A stretch of 64,000 nucleotides of DNA from Brachypodius melanocephalos (taxonomy: Eukaryota > Chordata > Aves > Passeriformes > Pycnonotidae), in contig VZSR01001479.1 in assembly GCA_013398615.1 (NCBI GenBank), forward strand, positions 14,219,064 through 14,283,063. The letters are read 5' to 3'. The translations under genes were made by a program, and so were the position numbers. This document shows, piece by piece, positions 1 through 12,994 of this stretch. The notes beneath the pieces were generated by a model that saw only the letters and a list, made by a program, of their open reading frames with translations, made no database searches and was not told the origin of the DNA. How positions within the stretch are numbered: position 1 is the first letter of the stretch; each line of letters starts with the position of its first letter.

Positions 1-3000
1 TTCTAGCTGCTGACCTGCACCCCTGGGTAATCCCAAGATCCATCCTCCCTGAGTTGTCTTGCTGGTAAACTGGTGTTCTAGAGCAGGGTTTATACCACTT
101 CTCCAATTTCAAATATAGGGGCAGCTTTTTAAGCAGCCGTCATCATGAAACTCCGTGTTTGCGCACTCTGAAATGCATGACTTGTGTTCCCATTGAAAGC
201 ATCTCTGCTCACAGAGAGAGCCTGCTAAACTTGTTGGTGTGTTCAGTCTACCAAACAGAGGCCAAGAAGTGCTGCTGCAAAGTCCACATTACGGTGAGTT
301 CCTCTTGTTGACTGCATTGTCATCTCGCACTGTAGATCCGAGATTGCTGTGACCACACATCCCATTGCACATCGCCAGTGATGCCCTGGTCAGGCAGCAG
401 CTGCACAGGTACTGACTTTGGTAGGAGAAGAAATGGAAAACTCTGCAGAAAACCAATATTCTGACAAGGTAAAGAGCTACAAAAGCAGCATTAAAACATC
501 AGTTTTTAACACCACCAGAGAGAATCTCCTTTCTCTGGAAGGAGTCAATTTACACACGACATCCTCTCAATACACCCCAGCCATTAGCCTTATAAGAGGC
601 TTGCACCAAGTGGTGAGCTGCCAAGAGGCTCAGCTCAGTGACATTTTCCTTTTTCTAATTTGCTTGCTCAGTGATAAAAGCAGCACACTGCAGGAGCATT
701 TTGCACTAGGTAATATTGCTGCCATTGCATATTTGGTTGATAAACCGAGAGATGATCTCCAGCTGCAAGACTTCCAGTGTGAGAGCTTTACTGATGTTTT
801 CGTTCTTGTTAATTTTCCTGCCTGTATTGGAAGAAGAGTCTGGGTGATGAAGAGGAGTGGAGATTATTAATTTTCATTTACTAAGCTGTCTAGAAATAAT
901 TTGAACCACCCACACAGCTGAAAAAGTAGATTTCAGAGCCAGGGAGGTTATCAACACCAATAAAAATGCAGTTGTCATGTCGTTTAGACACTATGCATGG
1001 GCAAAACCCTTCTGGTATATTACTCATGCAAACTGAAAGTATTTCTACAACCTCTGACCCTGCTTGTAAACAGCAGATTCCAGGAATTCTGCTGGAAACC
1101 ATACATTACTAAGGCAGAATTTTACTTAGCAATAAACATGCTTCCCTTAGTGAAAGAATGTGGAAGTGGAAGAATGCAAGACCTTGAGACGCGCTGCTGA
1201 CTGTGGGGAAACCGCTGAGGCCATCTCCTGCCTGGCAGCTGGGAAAACAGCCGTCCTTGTGGAGCTCCCGGTGGAAATCTGTAAAGCAGGCATGGCTGTT
1301 GAGCATGAGCACCTCATTAACGTGCTATCAGGCCAGCACAGACCATGCAGTGCCAGGGGTGAGCACACACACCATCAAAGCTGCCTCTGGCATGAAACGG
1401 GAAGTCATTGGAGGGATTCGGAAAACCGAGAGGGACAACAGGATGGATATTTCAATGGCAGTGGGAGGACGGAGAAGCAAGTAGGTGAGAATGGGAAAGA
1501 CAGAAAAGACACAACAGCACTCCAAAATGAATAGTGGCCTTGGATCTGGAGAGGTTTCCAGTGATCAAAGAGAAGATTGCTAAAGGTGATGGAGGAGGAA
1601 ATGTGAATTTTTCACAGGAGCTAAACATAGGAGGGAACAAGAAGAATTCAAAGTGGCTGACTGTGCTTCAAGGATGTGAAGTGCAAGCTACTTTTAGAAT
1701 AACTAGCATGGATCCTCTTACCTCAGCAGTGCAGCTTCATGTTCAGGCATCACCCTGGCAGCTGAGGGAGGGAGTTGGCCTATACTGGAGGCACACCTAA
1801 ATAAANNNNNNNNNNCAACATGGTCTGTTCCATGTGGATTACAAGTCTGCCATCATCTCCTTTCCAAAAGCATGTTCATGGGGCTTCTGCATTCAGCTTT
1901 TTCAAGAGAAAGCCATCATTTTTTAATCCAGTATAATGTTTTTAAAACACTGCAGAAAGCCTGAGTTTCATAGCCTATGTGATAAAAATGTAGGGCAGAT
2001 AGCACAGTGGGATTTTCTCCAAAAAAAATATTGGAGGTGGATTTTTCTAGCATAAAATAGAATTAGTTTGTTATTAGTGGTGTATATTGGTGTTGTATGT
2101 CAGCAAAAGCTAGGGAGATTATTGGGTAAAGACTTACAATGCCAGTTTATGGCTGTTAGCCCACTGCCTCATGTTGCTGCCCCAAATGCACATACTGAGT
2201 TTTTTCAGTGTTGTCCTTCATGGGCATTTAGCTATGCAAGCAAAACTTTGCATCTATTAAAGTCAATAAAGCAAAACAAGGGAAAAAAAAAACCCACTGA
2301 AATATGAGATCTATTTGATAGCTAATTCATTTCTGTGTAGATGATAGAAATCAAGGCTAAAGCAAGCATTTTCTGTATTTAGAGTAAATTTTAATTTTTC
2401 AACATTCAAGACTCTTCTCTGAGTGCTCAATTTTTCAGAATAGAAAATTTGAATAATGTTACTGGTAGATCAAACTGGCAAAACGGGTACTTGGCAAAAT
2501 CTTGTTTTTAGTCCAGAAGATCTTAGTAGTTGCAGAGTGCTGTGATAGCTGAGCCAGCCTGTCAGCCCATGGTGGCTGAAAGGGGTGAGGATATCCATCT
2601 CTCCCTGCTCTCAGCCGTGTGATCCCAGCTTTGCGAGCACTGTGAGCTGGGGTTCAAGTGTGCTAGATGTGCAAGGTGCTGTACTCCATTCCTCCTCTTT
2701 GCTTATCAGGGCCCTGAAATTCCCTTAAGGGAAATGGAGCCGATCTGCACTCACTCTGTATTTACAGTGTGTAGAGCCTATCTGACACACTCCCTGCACA
2801 AAGAGGGCAGTCACCCTTCCTGCCTCTTGGAGCTTCCTGTTTGCACTGCTGGCTTTGTGCTGCCTCTGGCAATTCCCTGTCTCTTTTGAGACAATCCAGC
2901 TTGCTAACCCGATAGGAAACGCTCACTTTTTACATGAATCAGGACACTGCTAATTTAGAAGGCTAAATTAGTTCATAAAAGGGTCAAGGGCATGCCAGAC

Positions 3001-6000
3001 AACTGAAGGCAAGTGGTGTGGTTGTGGAACTGGGAATGCCAAGGTGGTAGAAGGAGGGAGGACTGTTCATGGGGGTGGTGGAAGTAGGCACTTCATTTCA
3101 AGTCACCTTACTATTTCTTAACTAAACAGGCTCAAGGTTCAGCATTGCAAAGGTGAGAAATAGCTAAGGGACAATCTTGTGCTGCAGGAAACCATGCTGA
3201 TGAATCGGTGGAGTGTTGTCCTTTCTTGGAATCAGTGCTGGCCTGATGAATTATAGGATGCTGTTGCTGAAAATGTAGTGGTTCAAATGTAGCAGTTGAA
3301 ATGAGATATAAAATCAAGTTCTTGAAAGGCAAGTTAAAGAAAAAAAAAAAAAAGAAGCACTAATAAGAAAGCCCACAGTTTTCAGGGGAAATTCAATAGT
3401 AAATTAAGTTAAAATACAAAAGTTAAAATTATTCACCCAACAAAAGTAAGGAAAGAATTTCCGGTGGTTGCAGAAAAGAGTGTCTTGTCCTCAGGCATGC
3501 AGTGTTTGTTACCTCCAGGGCAGTAACCTCTCTTTTCCCATTTGAGCACCCAGCTGGGTGTGACCCACCAGTGTAGCCCCTGTAGCCTTCACACTTGGAC
3601 CAGAAGCCAGATTTATGCTAGGGACTGTGTGACCGCAGGCACACATCCCTGCTGCCCTTGCCAGTCTCCCAAAGGGATCTCACAGACTTGCAGGGGTGGC
3701 ACAGATCAGGACTCACTCTCCTACTTCTTGGCTGTGGATATAATGAATTATGAAGACAACAAAATGATAGCATTTTAGTAAAGGAGGTTTGTGCCTGGTT
3801 TTGGGGTTTTTTTTAACAAATGAACATTCTTTGATTAATTTTCAAAGGTGGAGACTCCGAGCAGATGTCATGGATCGGTTTGTACCTCTGCAGCAATATT
3901 GAAAGAACTGAGTGTGCTTAGTATTTCACCAAAAGAGACAATGAATTAGCAGTTACTTTGCTGAAACTTTGTTTTGCTTCTGTAATATCCATGGGCCAGG
4001 ATGGGGCTTTACTAACCCTTTGCAAGCCATCAGCCCAAAGCTCAGCTACAGCCTTGGCTAGCATGATGATGGAAGGTTGGGTCCAATTGCTTCAAGCAAG
4101 AGAACTGAGAGCCTGGTCTGTGAGGTGCACAACATTCTCAGATCTCAGGAGAAAATAGAGTGGTCAAGTTCACTGGACTGGAGGCATACGAGATGTGAAA
4201 TTCAAAGCATCAAGGAACTCTGCAAAAGTACGAAGTTATTTGCACCCCATTCTCCTCAATAATGTGTAAATTCAAAAGTTAGAAGCACTCCCTCTGACTG
4301 TTCTGTGTGTGCCTTGCTTTGGGTTTTGTCCATTTCTGGCTATTTTGCCACAGATATTATTAATTTCTTTTCCCTTCAACTTAATTTGTCCCTTCCCTGT
4401 CCTTCTATTTTTTTTTCCCTCCAATTCATGTCAGCATCTGTAGATTGAGCTGTTGGGTGAGATTTCTTCCTATGTTGGACAGTTTTACACGTTGACCTGC
4501 TGTGACTTTGGCTAAGATAATACAATTCATTCAGTGTCATTCACAGCAGGAGCAAAGAGATTGCTTCATTCCAGGAGCACAGAACAATGATGATACAACC
4601 AAAACCAAATTAATGTAAGCACAGAGCACTAGTTACTCACCAGTCAGCATTTAACAGAGGTGAAAGGCAGGATGAATTTTCTTGGCTACCATTACCTGCC
4701 AAAACACACCCTGAAAGAATAGACACCCAGTGCTGTGCTTTGAAAGTTTCAAAACTTGTGATCCAGCTGTTAATATCCCCCAGACTGTAAATCACAGCTC
4801 TTCTAGCCTGCAAAATGATACCAGCTGACTGCAGGCTCAGAATGAGCAAAAAGACTTGCATCAGCCTCCAAGAACAGTACAGTAATTCATCTCTTTGATT
4901 TGGCAAAACATTTTAATAGGTACAAACACGGACTGAAAGCAAATGCTGGCATTCTGCCTTGTTTTGCTACCTCGCACCCCTTTTCTTCCCCACAACCCCT
5001 TTTCCTCCTCCTACAAAAAGTAAGTACATTAAAGGCAAACAGATTTACCCAAATTACAATCCTGCATGTGAGCCAGCCAGTTTTCATGGTATTGCAGTCA
5101 ATAGCATGTGCTCTTGGAACACACCACTTTGGATATCAAAGAGGGATTTGATCAGAAGGCTGAGGGATGTTCTGAGCAGCAACATTTCTCCCTCAGTTTA
5201 CTTTGAAAGCTCGTTTCCATGTACGATAAAAGCAGCAATACACTTTTGTGCAACTGCTCCCCAACACCCACAATGAGTGATTATAAGTGAAAGGAACTAC
5301 TGATTCACTTAGTCATCTTCTGTCACAGATGCCCAATGACCAAACACTAATCGAGTCTTTGAAACCTTTTTCAAAGTAGATCTATGCAAACAGGAGGGGA
5401 AAAAAATTACTCCAAATAGTTGCGGTTTTGTCGGTAGCTGCTGTGACTACTGATCAGTCCTCTGCTGTTCTTTGGAGACGAGAGATTCGAAATTCACAGT
5501 GGAAAGAGAGGAACTGGCCTTGCAAACTTCCCCCTAAATTAAGAAATCCATATTAACACTGCAACTACTAATGAAAAAACATGTCGTGAGGATTTTGTTC
5601 TTTTGATGGTACTGTATACCATGGAAATAAAGAACAGGCCAGAATAAATCTCCTGCTAGGGTGATTCCTCAAACTTACACTTTTGGGATGAGAAAGTCTC
5701 AAATACACTTGGCCCAAGTCCTGATGTACGTGTGCTGTAAATACTCCAGAACCCTCAGAGAAGCAGCTGAGCTTGATAGAAAAGGGACCCTTTTTCAAGC
5801 CCTGCTCCCATAACTCCTGGAATAAAGTCAACACTCCACTACACTTCTCCTTTTTTCTTGGGACCGTCAGAGGAGGAAAGTACTAATTTCTTGTCCCAGC
5901 TCAGGATGAGAAGCACCCTGCCACTTAGTCTGCTGTTTTTAGATGACTGGTGGCTGTTCTCCTGATGGGTCATTCGTGCTACCCCTTCTGCCAGTTTGTG

Positions 6001-9000
6001 CTGCTGGTGGAAGCCCAGCAGCTGCTTCCTCTGCAGGGTCTGAGTGTTTAGGTCTGCCTTCCTTGAGTATGAACCTTTCTCCCATGTCCTGAGCAGAGGG
6101 AGCCTGGAGCAGGGTGAGGTCAAGTACGTGCCTGTTTCACAGGAGCAGGTCCCCAGCAGAGCTGGGCAGCTGGGCCAGTATTCCAAGTACTGGTGGCATT
6201 ACTGCACTGGGAAGAGTAAAGGAGAGATGTGCTTGCTGGAGACCTGTGAGCTCAGCTGTCGGTGAGTGAGGCCCTCAACAATGATATTGGACTGCAGTGC
6301 TTGGGGGCATCTAGCCAAGACTTAATTGTGTCTTATCCAGTGAGTTCTTGGTCAGGTCCCTTTTTATTTTTCTCACCTTCCTGTGTTTTTTTCTGGCCAA
6401 TTGAAATTTAAAAGCTATAAAAAGAAGGAAATTTTTCTAGGATCTAAAAGTGAGTGATTTTTCCTCTCATTGTGAGTATTAATATTGCTGATATTCATCA
6501 AATTTACTTGCTGCTTGACGTGTCGGTGTGAATACGTACAACTCTCTTTCCTGAGGATAGCTGAAGTGACAGGTGATTTCATTGTTGGGTGTACAATAGG
6601 CATAAATACAATGGAAAAGAAGGACTGGCAACTGTTATGGTGATACGTTTTCAAAAACATTTATTGTCATCTTTTTCTTTTGTGTGGTATGCAGTGATAA
6701 TTAGGAGTGGCAAAGTGAGCATCGATTCAGCTGCTTTGCAGTGATTCAGAGTTGCTGCTCCACAGTCTGTATCATCACCTTCCAGTGTCTGACACTGCAG
6801 TGTGTCTTCAGAAACCACATCTTTCTACTTCTGAAGTAGAGTGCAAAGACAGCAAAGAACTGCTGGTTATATGCACCAAAATCTATCAGTCCTTACTTAG
6901 GTCAGCTCCAGATGTCTCAATTCTGTCCATGAAATGTCCACAGCATCATCCACCCTGGAAATAACCTCAGGTTAATTTTCTGTCCCCTCAGTTGTCTCTC
7001 TCCAGTTTTATTCTCTACTCTGACATGAACTTTCTGTGATGTTTCATGCCCACACCATACTGTGGCAGTAAAACTATAATGCTGTACTGACCACCCAGTG
7101 ACTAACCTGTAACTGAAGAATAATCAGCTGAATTTGACTCGTATTCCCAATTCAAGTCAAAATGCAAAAAACTGCTGCAGGTCCAGATATGACTAATGGA
7201 TAATGAAGTGCCACAGTCCCCTTTAAATAGGAATCTGTATTCTCTGCTGATAGCCATATTTCCCAGCAGCTCAGGATCCCACCATGGGAGATAATCTACA
7301 TCTTTAGGTAATATGGTAGTTGCCCAAATGTGTATTTCTAATCTCAAGAGAAGAGCAAGCAAGCAAGAAGAGAAAAAGCAGCTGAAGGCATAGAGGGGCT
7401 GTAATGGTAAATGTAGATTCAAAGGCAGGAGCTGTCAGCACACTGCAGTGCTCAATGTGCATTACACAGGGCTGAGAGGGATGTTAAAGGTGGTGTTTAC
7501 AAAACAAGCGTTGATTCCTCCCGTAAAAGGGAGTCTGGGAAGATAAAGCATCAGCACAGGAATCAGATTTTGGTAGGCTGGTGTTTTGGTAGGAGAAAGA
7601 TCACAACAGGAGAGGGGAGCTGAGGCATGAAGAGCTTTCAGAGAAAAAAGAGAAATGAGGCTCCATTTCCATTTCCCTCACTGTTTAATTTTCTCCTCAA
7701 ATGCCCTGCATGCCACATCACCTGCGTATATTGTGCTCTCCAGCCTATCTCACCACCACCATCATCCTATATGCTAAGGATAAGTTGTGTTCCTGGTTTT
7801 ACACTCAATCCCTTAATGATTTACTCATTCAACCTCTCTAAGTTCAAGCTGTTTCTCTCCTTATGCATCACTGCCATACTCAGCATTTTTTACTACCAGT
7901 AGCAATTTTCCTTACGGAGGTGACACCTCTTCCTACACTTGTTCTTGGGAGGTTTTTGCTCTCAGGCCTGAAGGGGCAGGTTGGGAGGGATGAAACCCTG
8001 CTCTTGTCTCAGCTGCAGGCTGTTAAGCAGCAGTGTGGAGATGGCAGGGCCCTAAGGAGCTGTGCCAAAGCCACCACCAACAGCTGTGGCTGATGAGGGA
8101 TGTGGTGTCCATGAGAGGCCCTGAGCAAGTCCTGCAGTCAGATCCTCGGTGCAGGAGGAGGTTTGTGTGATCTCATCCCTGTCCTGGGACCATCTGCAGC
8201 AGGAATACAGGTAAGGCAGCAAGAACTGCGGTTGGTCTTGGTGGTGATGATGTCAGGGATGAGTTTAAGGTGAGTTTAAGTTCTGGTTTTACACATGAAT
8301 ATTTCATGCTGGATCTGGTCAAATCTGTCCTTTGTTGGGAAAGATGACTTAATTTTGGAACTTGTCAGGATAATTCAGTGTTCCCTGTAAAAATCCTGAT
8401 GTGTGAGGTGTTTCCTTACTACTACATGTGGTCTACATGAGCATTCAGGACTGCCAATGCATTTTTAATATAATAAGTATGAGGATTGTCTGTAACACAA
8501 CTGTTTCTTGTAGAAATCTTAGGCTTCTGCTGTGCTGGATCTTGTTGAAATGCCAACTGTGTGCAGGTTTAAAAAAAAAAAATTCTAGTTATCGTTGCCA
8601 CATACAAGGTGCCTTTCGTGAGCTCTGTGGTAGGACAAAATACTGTAAAAATAAGGCAAGCTACGTTATTGCTATGCCATGAAATTAGTTTACTGATATG
8701 TGATAAAGAAATCTCACAGGGCACTAAAAAACTCAAGAGTGTGGAGGCTTTTCTACACATAAAGCCTTCAGTCTCTCACCTTAGTTACAGACAACTGGCT
8801 TCCCATTTGACTGCACTGTGTGTTGACATATAGGGTTATTTCTAACTGGGTTTTTCATCTGAAAAGTGCAATTAGGAGAAGCTTAATTGGTGAAGACTGA
8901 ATTGCATTTCAAGAAATAGACTTTGTAGTAAAGTATGAAGATCTGATCCTTGATCTCAGCTTCTGGTTTGCTATACAACTTGGGTAAATTCCTGTGTGTG

Positions 9001-12000
9001 TTTTGGATAAGACTGAGCCCCGTAAGTCAGTCTGTTTTGTATGATTTCAGTTGTAAAGGGACAAAAGCTATGAGATGGGGTCTTCTGGCACCAAAATCAT
9101 CCTATTTGCCCATTTCTCGTGGAGATGATAAGAAAGCAGAGGAAGGAGCAGTAGGTGAGGATTTTGTGAGTTTCAGCAGTTCCACCGAGGCAAAGGGAGG
9201 CTGGTGAGGTTAGAAGCAAAGACGAGTGGGATGTGCAGGGCTGTGTTTCATCATAACTGTGGGAAAAAACCCTATTTATTACCAGTAGTTCTTTCTCTCT
9301 TCAAAGGACTGAAATATAATTAATGAACAAAGGTTCATTTCTATTTGGTTTATCCTCAGTTTAACTGCAAAGGTTTCCCTTTTGTAAGAGGAGGTGAAAT
9401 GTTTGATTGTGCCTCTGTGGTTGTCCTCACAGCAGGTGCAGCACCTGTGGTAGATTGCCCTGAAGAATTTGCAGTGAGAAAAGACTAAAGGACTAAAACC
9501 TGGGCTTGCTCTCGGGAGGGGTCACTAATTTGAATGACAAGGGGCTTCACTCGTTGTCAGAGAGCCTATGGAAAGGATGAGGAATTTAGTAGGATTGCCT
9601 GTGATAGTTCTTGCGGTGAGACAGTCATTAAGACGCATTAATGAAGCAGATCTTCTCATGAACCTGCCTTGGGTTGTTTATTGTCTGCTCATGCAGTTGC
9701 TGTTAATGGGGTTTGGGGGTCAGTGTCCTAAGCTGCCATCAGCTGGAGAACAGGAAAAAGCCAGGACATGGGTTTCAGTCCACTCTCTTTGCCTGTATGT
9801 TTTTCTTTTTACTGCTTGAGATTCTTCTAGAGGTGGTTGGCGCTTGACAAGATGTGGATGTCTCTGTGTAGGAATCCACATGTCACAGTGACCCAGGGAA
9901 CTTGTGCTGCGCTGTCACTGGGCAGTGACACAGAGGCCATCTGAAATCCTTCCAAACCTGGCCAAGGCCAGCATTTCTGTTCCACTGGGAAGCTGTGCAG
10001 GACACTGGTGGGAGGGCTTCTATAACTGGTGATGCTGGCTCATTCCAGCTGCAAAAGTGCCTGTGAAATTGGAGTCTGTGAGAGAGGATTTACACTCATG
10101 TGCCCTAAGTCGAGGAGAGTTTATGGATGCAGCCTCTCCTGCAGTTGCACCGCCTCCTCCAAGTTTAACTTCCTACCAAAATGCAACAAGACTGTGAGAA
10201 TTTAAAAGGCAAAACAGTTTAGATTTCTTTTTCTTGGTCTATGCCTATATAAATGTCCAGCTTCTTACCATTCTTTGTAAGTCAATTCTGTATATTCTCA
10301 TGCTCATGAAACAGAATTAACTCCAAGAAAGGAAGGTATTGCTGAGCAGTAGCATTTACTAAATGTCACTAAATATCTCAGCTGTGTGTCTTTGTCATTG
10401 TGACAATCTTTGAGATTACCTTTTGGAAGAATGATATAAAACCTCTTATTCCTTGGAGGACCCTTTTTGTTCTTTAGTTCAGGTTTTTGGTTTTTTTTTT
10501 TTCTTTAGTCATTTGGTGGCTTGAGTTGTTGGGGTTTTGTTTGTTTCACCTCAAATTCTTTATTATTTTAAGATTTAAAATATTCCAGTCCCCTAGGGTA
10601 AGGCTTCTCAAACTTACTTGGGAAAAAAAACTCTGCAGACATCCTTTTTTCAAATGCAAACTAAATACTAGACTGCATTTTGAATATTGCTTATATTTGC
10701 TCAACTTCGTGGGTTATGGTTGCTTTACTAGAGGCTTGTGAGTTGTCTTTTCCTTGTTTCATCTTTTATTCAATCCTTTGCTTTATGTTCTGCCTCTTTG
10801 CATTTCCTTTATCTTTTTAGGCAGCCTAGTTTTTCTCTTGCATTTTTTTTCCTACTTTCCAAACATCAAAAGTGTAAAAAGTGAGTTAAAACTCCAAACT
10901 GTTTTCTCAGTGATTCTTGGCCCACTTGGTGATGGGCTTCTTTTATTTTCTTTATATTTATTATTATTTTATTTTCTCTCTTAGTTTCAAGCCCCATGAC
11001 TGCGTCTCTGTGACTAAGAGCGAGGGTGGCTCATACGTGGTGACTGGAGCTATGAGGAGAACATTCCTTAATTATGTATTTGAACCTTTGTTTTGTCACT
11101 TGCACTCTTCATTTTGGTATGAACACACTTTTCCAAACCAGGGCCCCTTCTTCCCCCTCTTCCCACCTTTGTCCATTGTTGGATGAATTAAAAAATATTG
11201 GGAGGTGAAGCAGAGAGTGAATTCAGAGGCAGGAAGATCTTGATGTTTGTCTTTACTGCCCCTTTGTGTGGTTCTGCAAAATAGGACTGGAGTGGCATCA
11301 GAGGGCAGGGAGGCTTGGTGGGGCCATGGGGCACTGAGAGGAGACAGAAGTTCTCTGTTCACAGTCTTGGCCTGTCTTCTCTGTTGGGAGGCAGGAGGGC
11401 TCTTGATGGGAATAACTGAGAGCTTTACAACCCAGAATTTACCACCCACATCTCCTCCTTTTCTTGTTTGATACCTTTTAGGGCTGGGTGGCAGCAAGAG
11501 TCAGAGGGCAAGGTGCAAGCTGTGGAAAGAGGCTGGGCATACCCTTCCCAGAGCTGGCTTGTTTATCCTCTCATTTACTTTCTGTTCCCATTTTACTGGT
11601 ACAGAGTTGGATTATGGTGGCTGAGCCAATCTATAAATGATCCCACATTAAAGCCAGGCCTTTCTGATGGGCTCTTTTTACCTGAGTCAGTCCTCACCTG
11701 GCTGAATGCACAATTTCACCCCCATAATGTGAATGAGAGCGCCACAGAGCAAATGAAAAAGTGAGGAAAAGAGGCTGTTGAAGTCGGTGTCACTGCTGAG
11801 AGATGTGCCTGCGAAGTCTCAATGCAGAAGTGTGATCACAGCAGCAGAGCAGTGTGTGTCATGCTAGAAACTCGTGCTAGAAACTGCGTCTTTTGAATGT
11901 CTGGAAAGGCATCTGTCCTCCCTTGTCGAGGCTTGTTAGAGTGCTTTGTCAAGAACATGAGAATTTTGTTATCTTCATCTGGCTAGATGAAGGCAGAAGT

Positions 12001-12351
12001 GATTTTTACAGTTGCAAAATGTCATTGCCCTCTCAGAAATGCAGCCTGCTGGGTAAGAGAGTGATTTCTTCTAATAACTGCTCTTTTTAGGACTAGTCAA
12101 GATACAAGGAAGATAAGGAACACAGCTCACTAACAATGGCTCTTGGCTACTGTGTGTTCTAATCTCCACCTTCAACAATTTTTATGTGCACTCCAAATAT
12201 CTGTCCCAGGTATTTTGGTAGCCACAGCTCAGCACAGAGGGCGTTCAGCTCTGAACAGATAGACTCTTGTTAAAGGTGCTCTCCCTAGCAAATCCAGTTG
12301 CTGAGAAATGCCATGTGTTGAGGTGTGTCCATAATCCTACCAGCCACAAGG
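1..12351. other. Intergenic DNA, no recognised gene
   Basis: No protein family, RNA gene or mobile element could be recognised. The longest frames are at 418-870 and 1160-1534 on the + strand; they are not similar to anything I know, and the first lacks an ATG at its given start. A moderately GC-rich patch lies at 2541-2910. A small tandem duplication (GCTAGAAACT twice) is at about 11863-11884. A 10-N gap breaks the stretch at 1806. Confidence 0.6.
1806..1815. other. Short assembly gap (10 N)
   Basis: Ten N follow TAAATAAA at the end of an A-rich segment. A fixed length of ten usually marks a scaffold join of unknown true size, so sequence continuity across it should not be assumed. Confidence 0.95.
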
Positions 12352-12356
12352 CATGG

Positions 12357-12994
12357 TGTCCTGGTTTAGGGCAAATTTGGGAGGACACTTCCCTCTAGAA
12401 AGCAGATTCAAGAGGCTCCTCTCCCAGCTGGTTTGGGAAAAGGTTTCCTCGGAGAAAAGTGGAAAAAACCTGTTTCTTTAATACAGAAATTATTCACAAG
12501 CATAAAAAGTGAGTAATATGAAACAATAAAACCTCTCACCATTCTGAAGAGATGGCAGATTCAGAGAGTCCTTGTAGTGGGGTGTAGCTCAGTTTGCTCA
12601 GGCTCTTATTAATCCCCTGGGCACTGGAAATTGTCCTGAGCCGCAGTGGGCCACAGGTGTGAGCTCCCGATGTTTTTCTGGGTTTTCAGTCCAGAGCAGG
12701 GCTGAACAGCTCCAAGAAAAAGAAAAGCCACAGTCTGAGGAACTTCTTTGCCTCAGCCAGCCAAAAAAACCCTAACTAAAAGCAAAGGAGAGCTTCTCTC
12801 CCGCTGTCTGTACTTCAGAGAACACAGCCCATGAGAGAGAATGCAGGAGAGCAAGTGCAGTTTCTGCAAAAAAACTGCGGCTCTTCTTCTCCCCCTTGTC
12901 TCTCAGAACCAATCTTGAAGGTGCAGAACTTAATATCCAGCATAAACAGAACAGATAATTGGGGATACAAGCCTCATAAAGTCACCCTAGGACA
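12357..12994 (+). mobile_element. Solo LTR of an endogenous retrovirus (ERVL-like)
   Basis: The element begins TGTCCTGG and ends CCTAGGACA, giving the TG...CA ends and short inverted termini expected of an LTR. The flanks are CATGG (12352-12356) and TATGG (12995-12999), a 5-bp target duplication with one C/T difference; 5 bp is typical of ERVL-class insertions. An AATAAA lies near 12525. The opening (TGTCCTGGTTTAGGGC) resembles LTRs that I recall from songbird genomes, but I cannot check the family name. No second LTR or internal retroviral reading frame is nearby, so this is a solo LTR left by recombination. Orientation follows the TGTCCTGG start and the poly-A signal. Confidence 0.8.

Noticed and set aside
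418..870. 150-codon + strand frame at the left end
   Set aside because: It does not begin with ATG, shows no recognisable domain, and one frame of this length is expected in 64 kb by chance. The following frames at 1160-1534 and 1534-1800 are likewise unrecognised.
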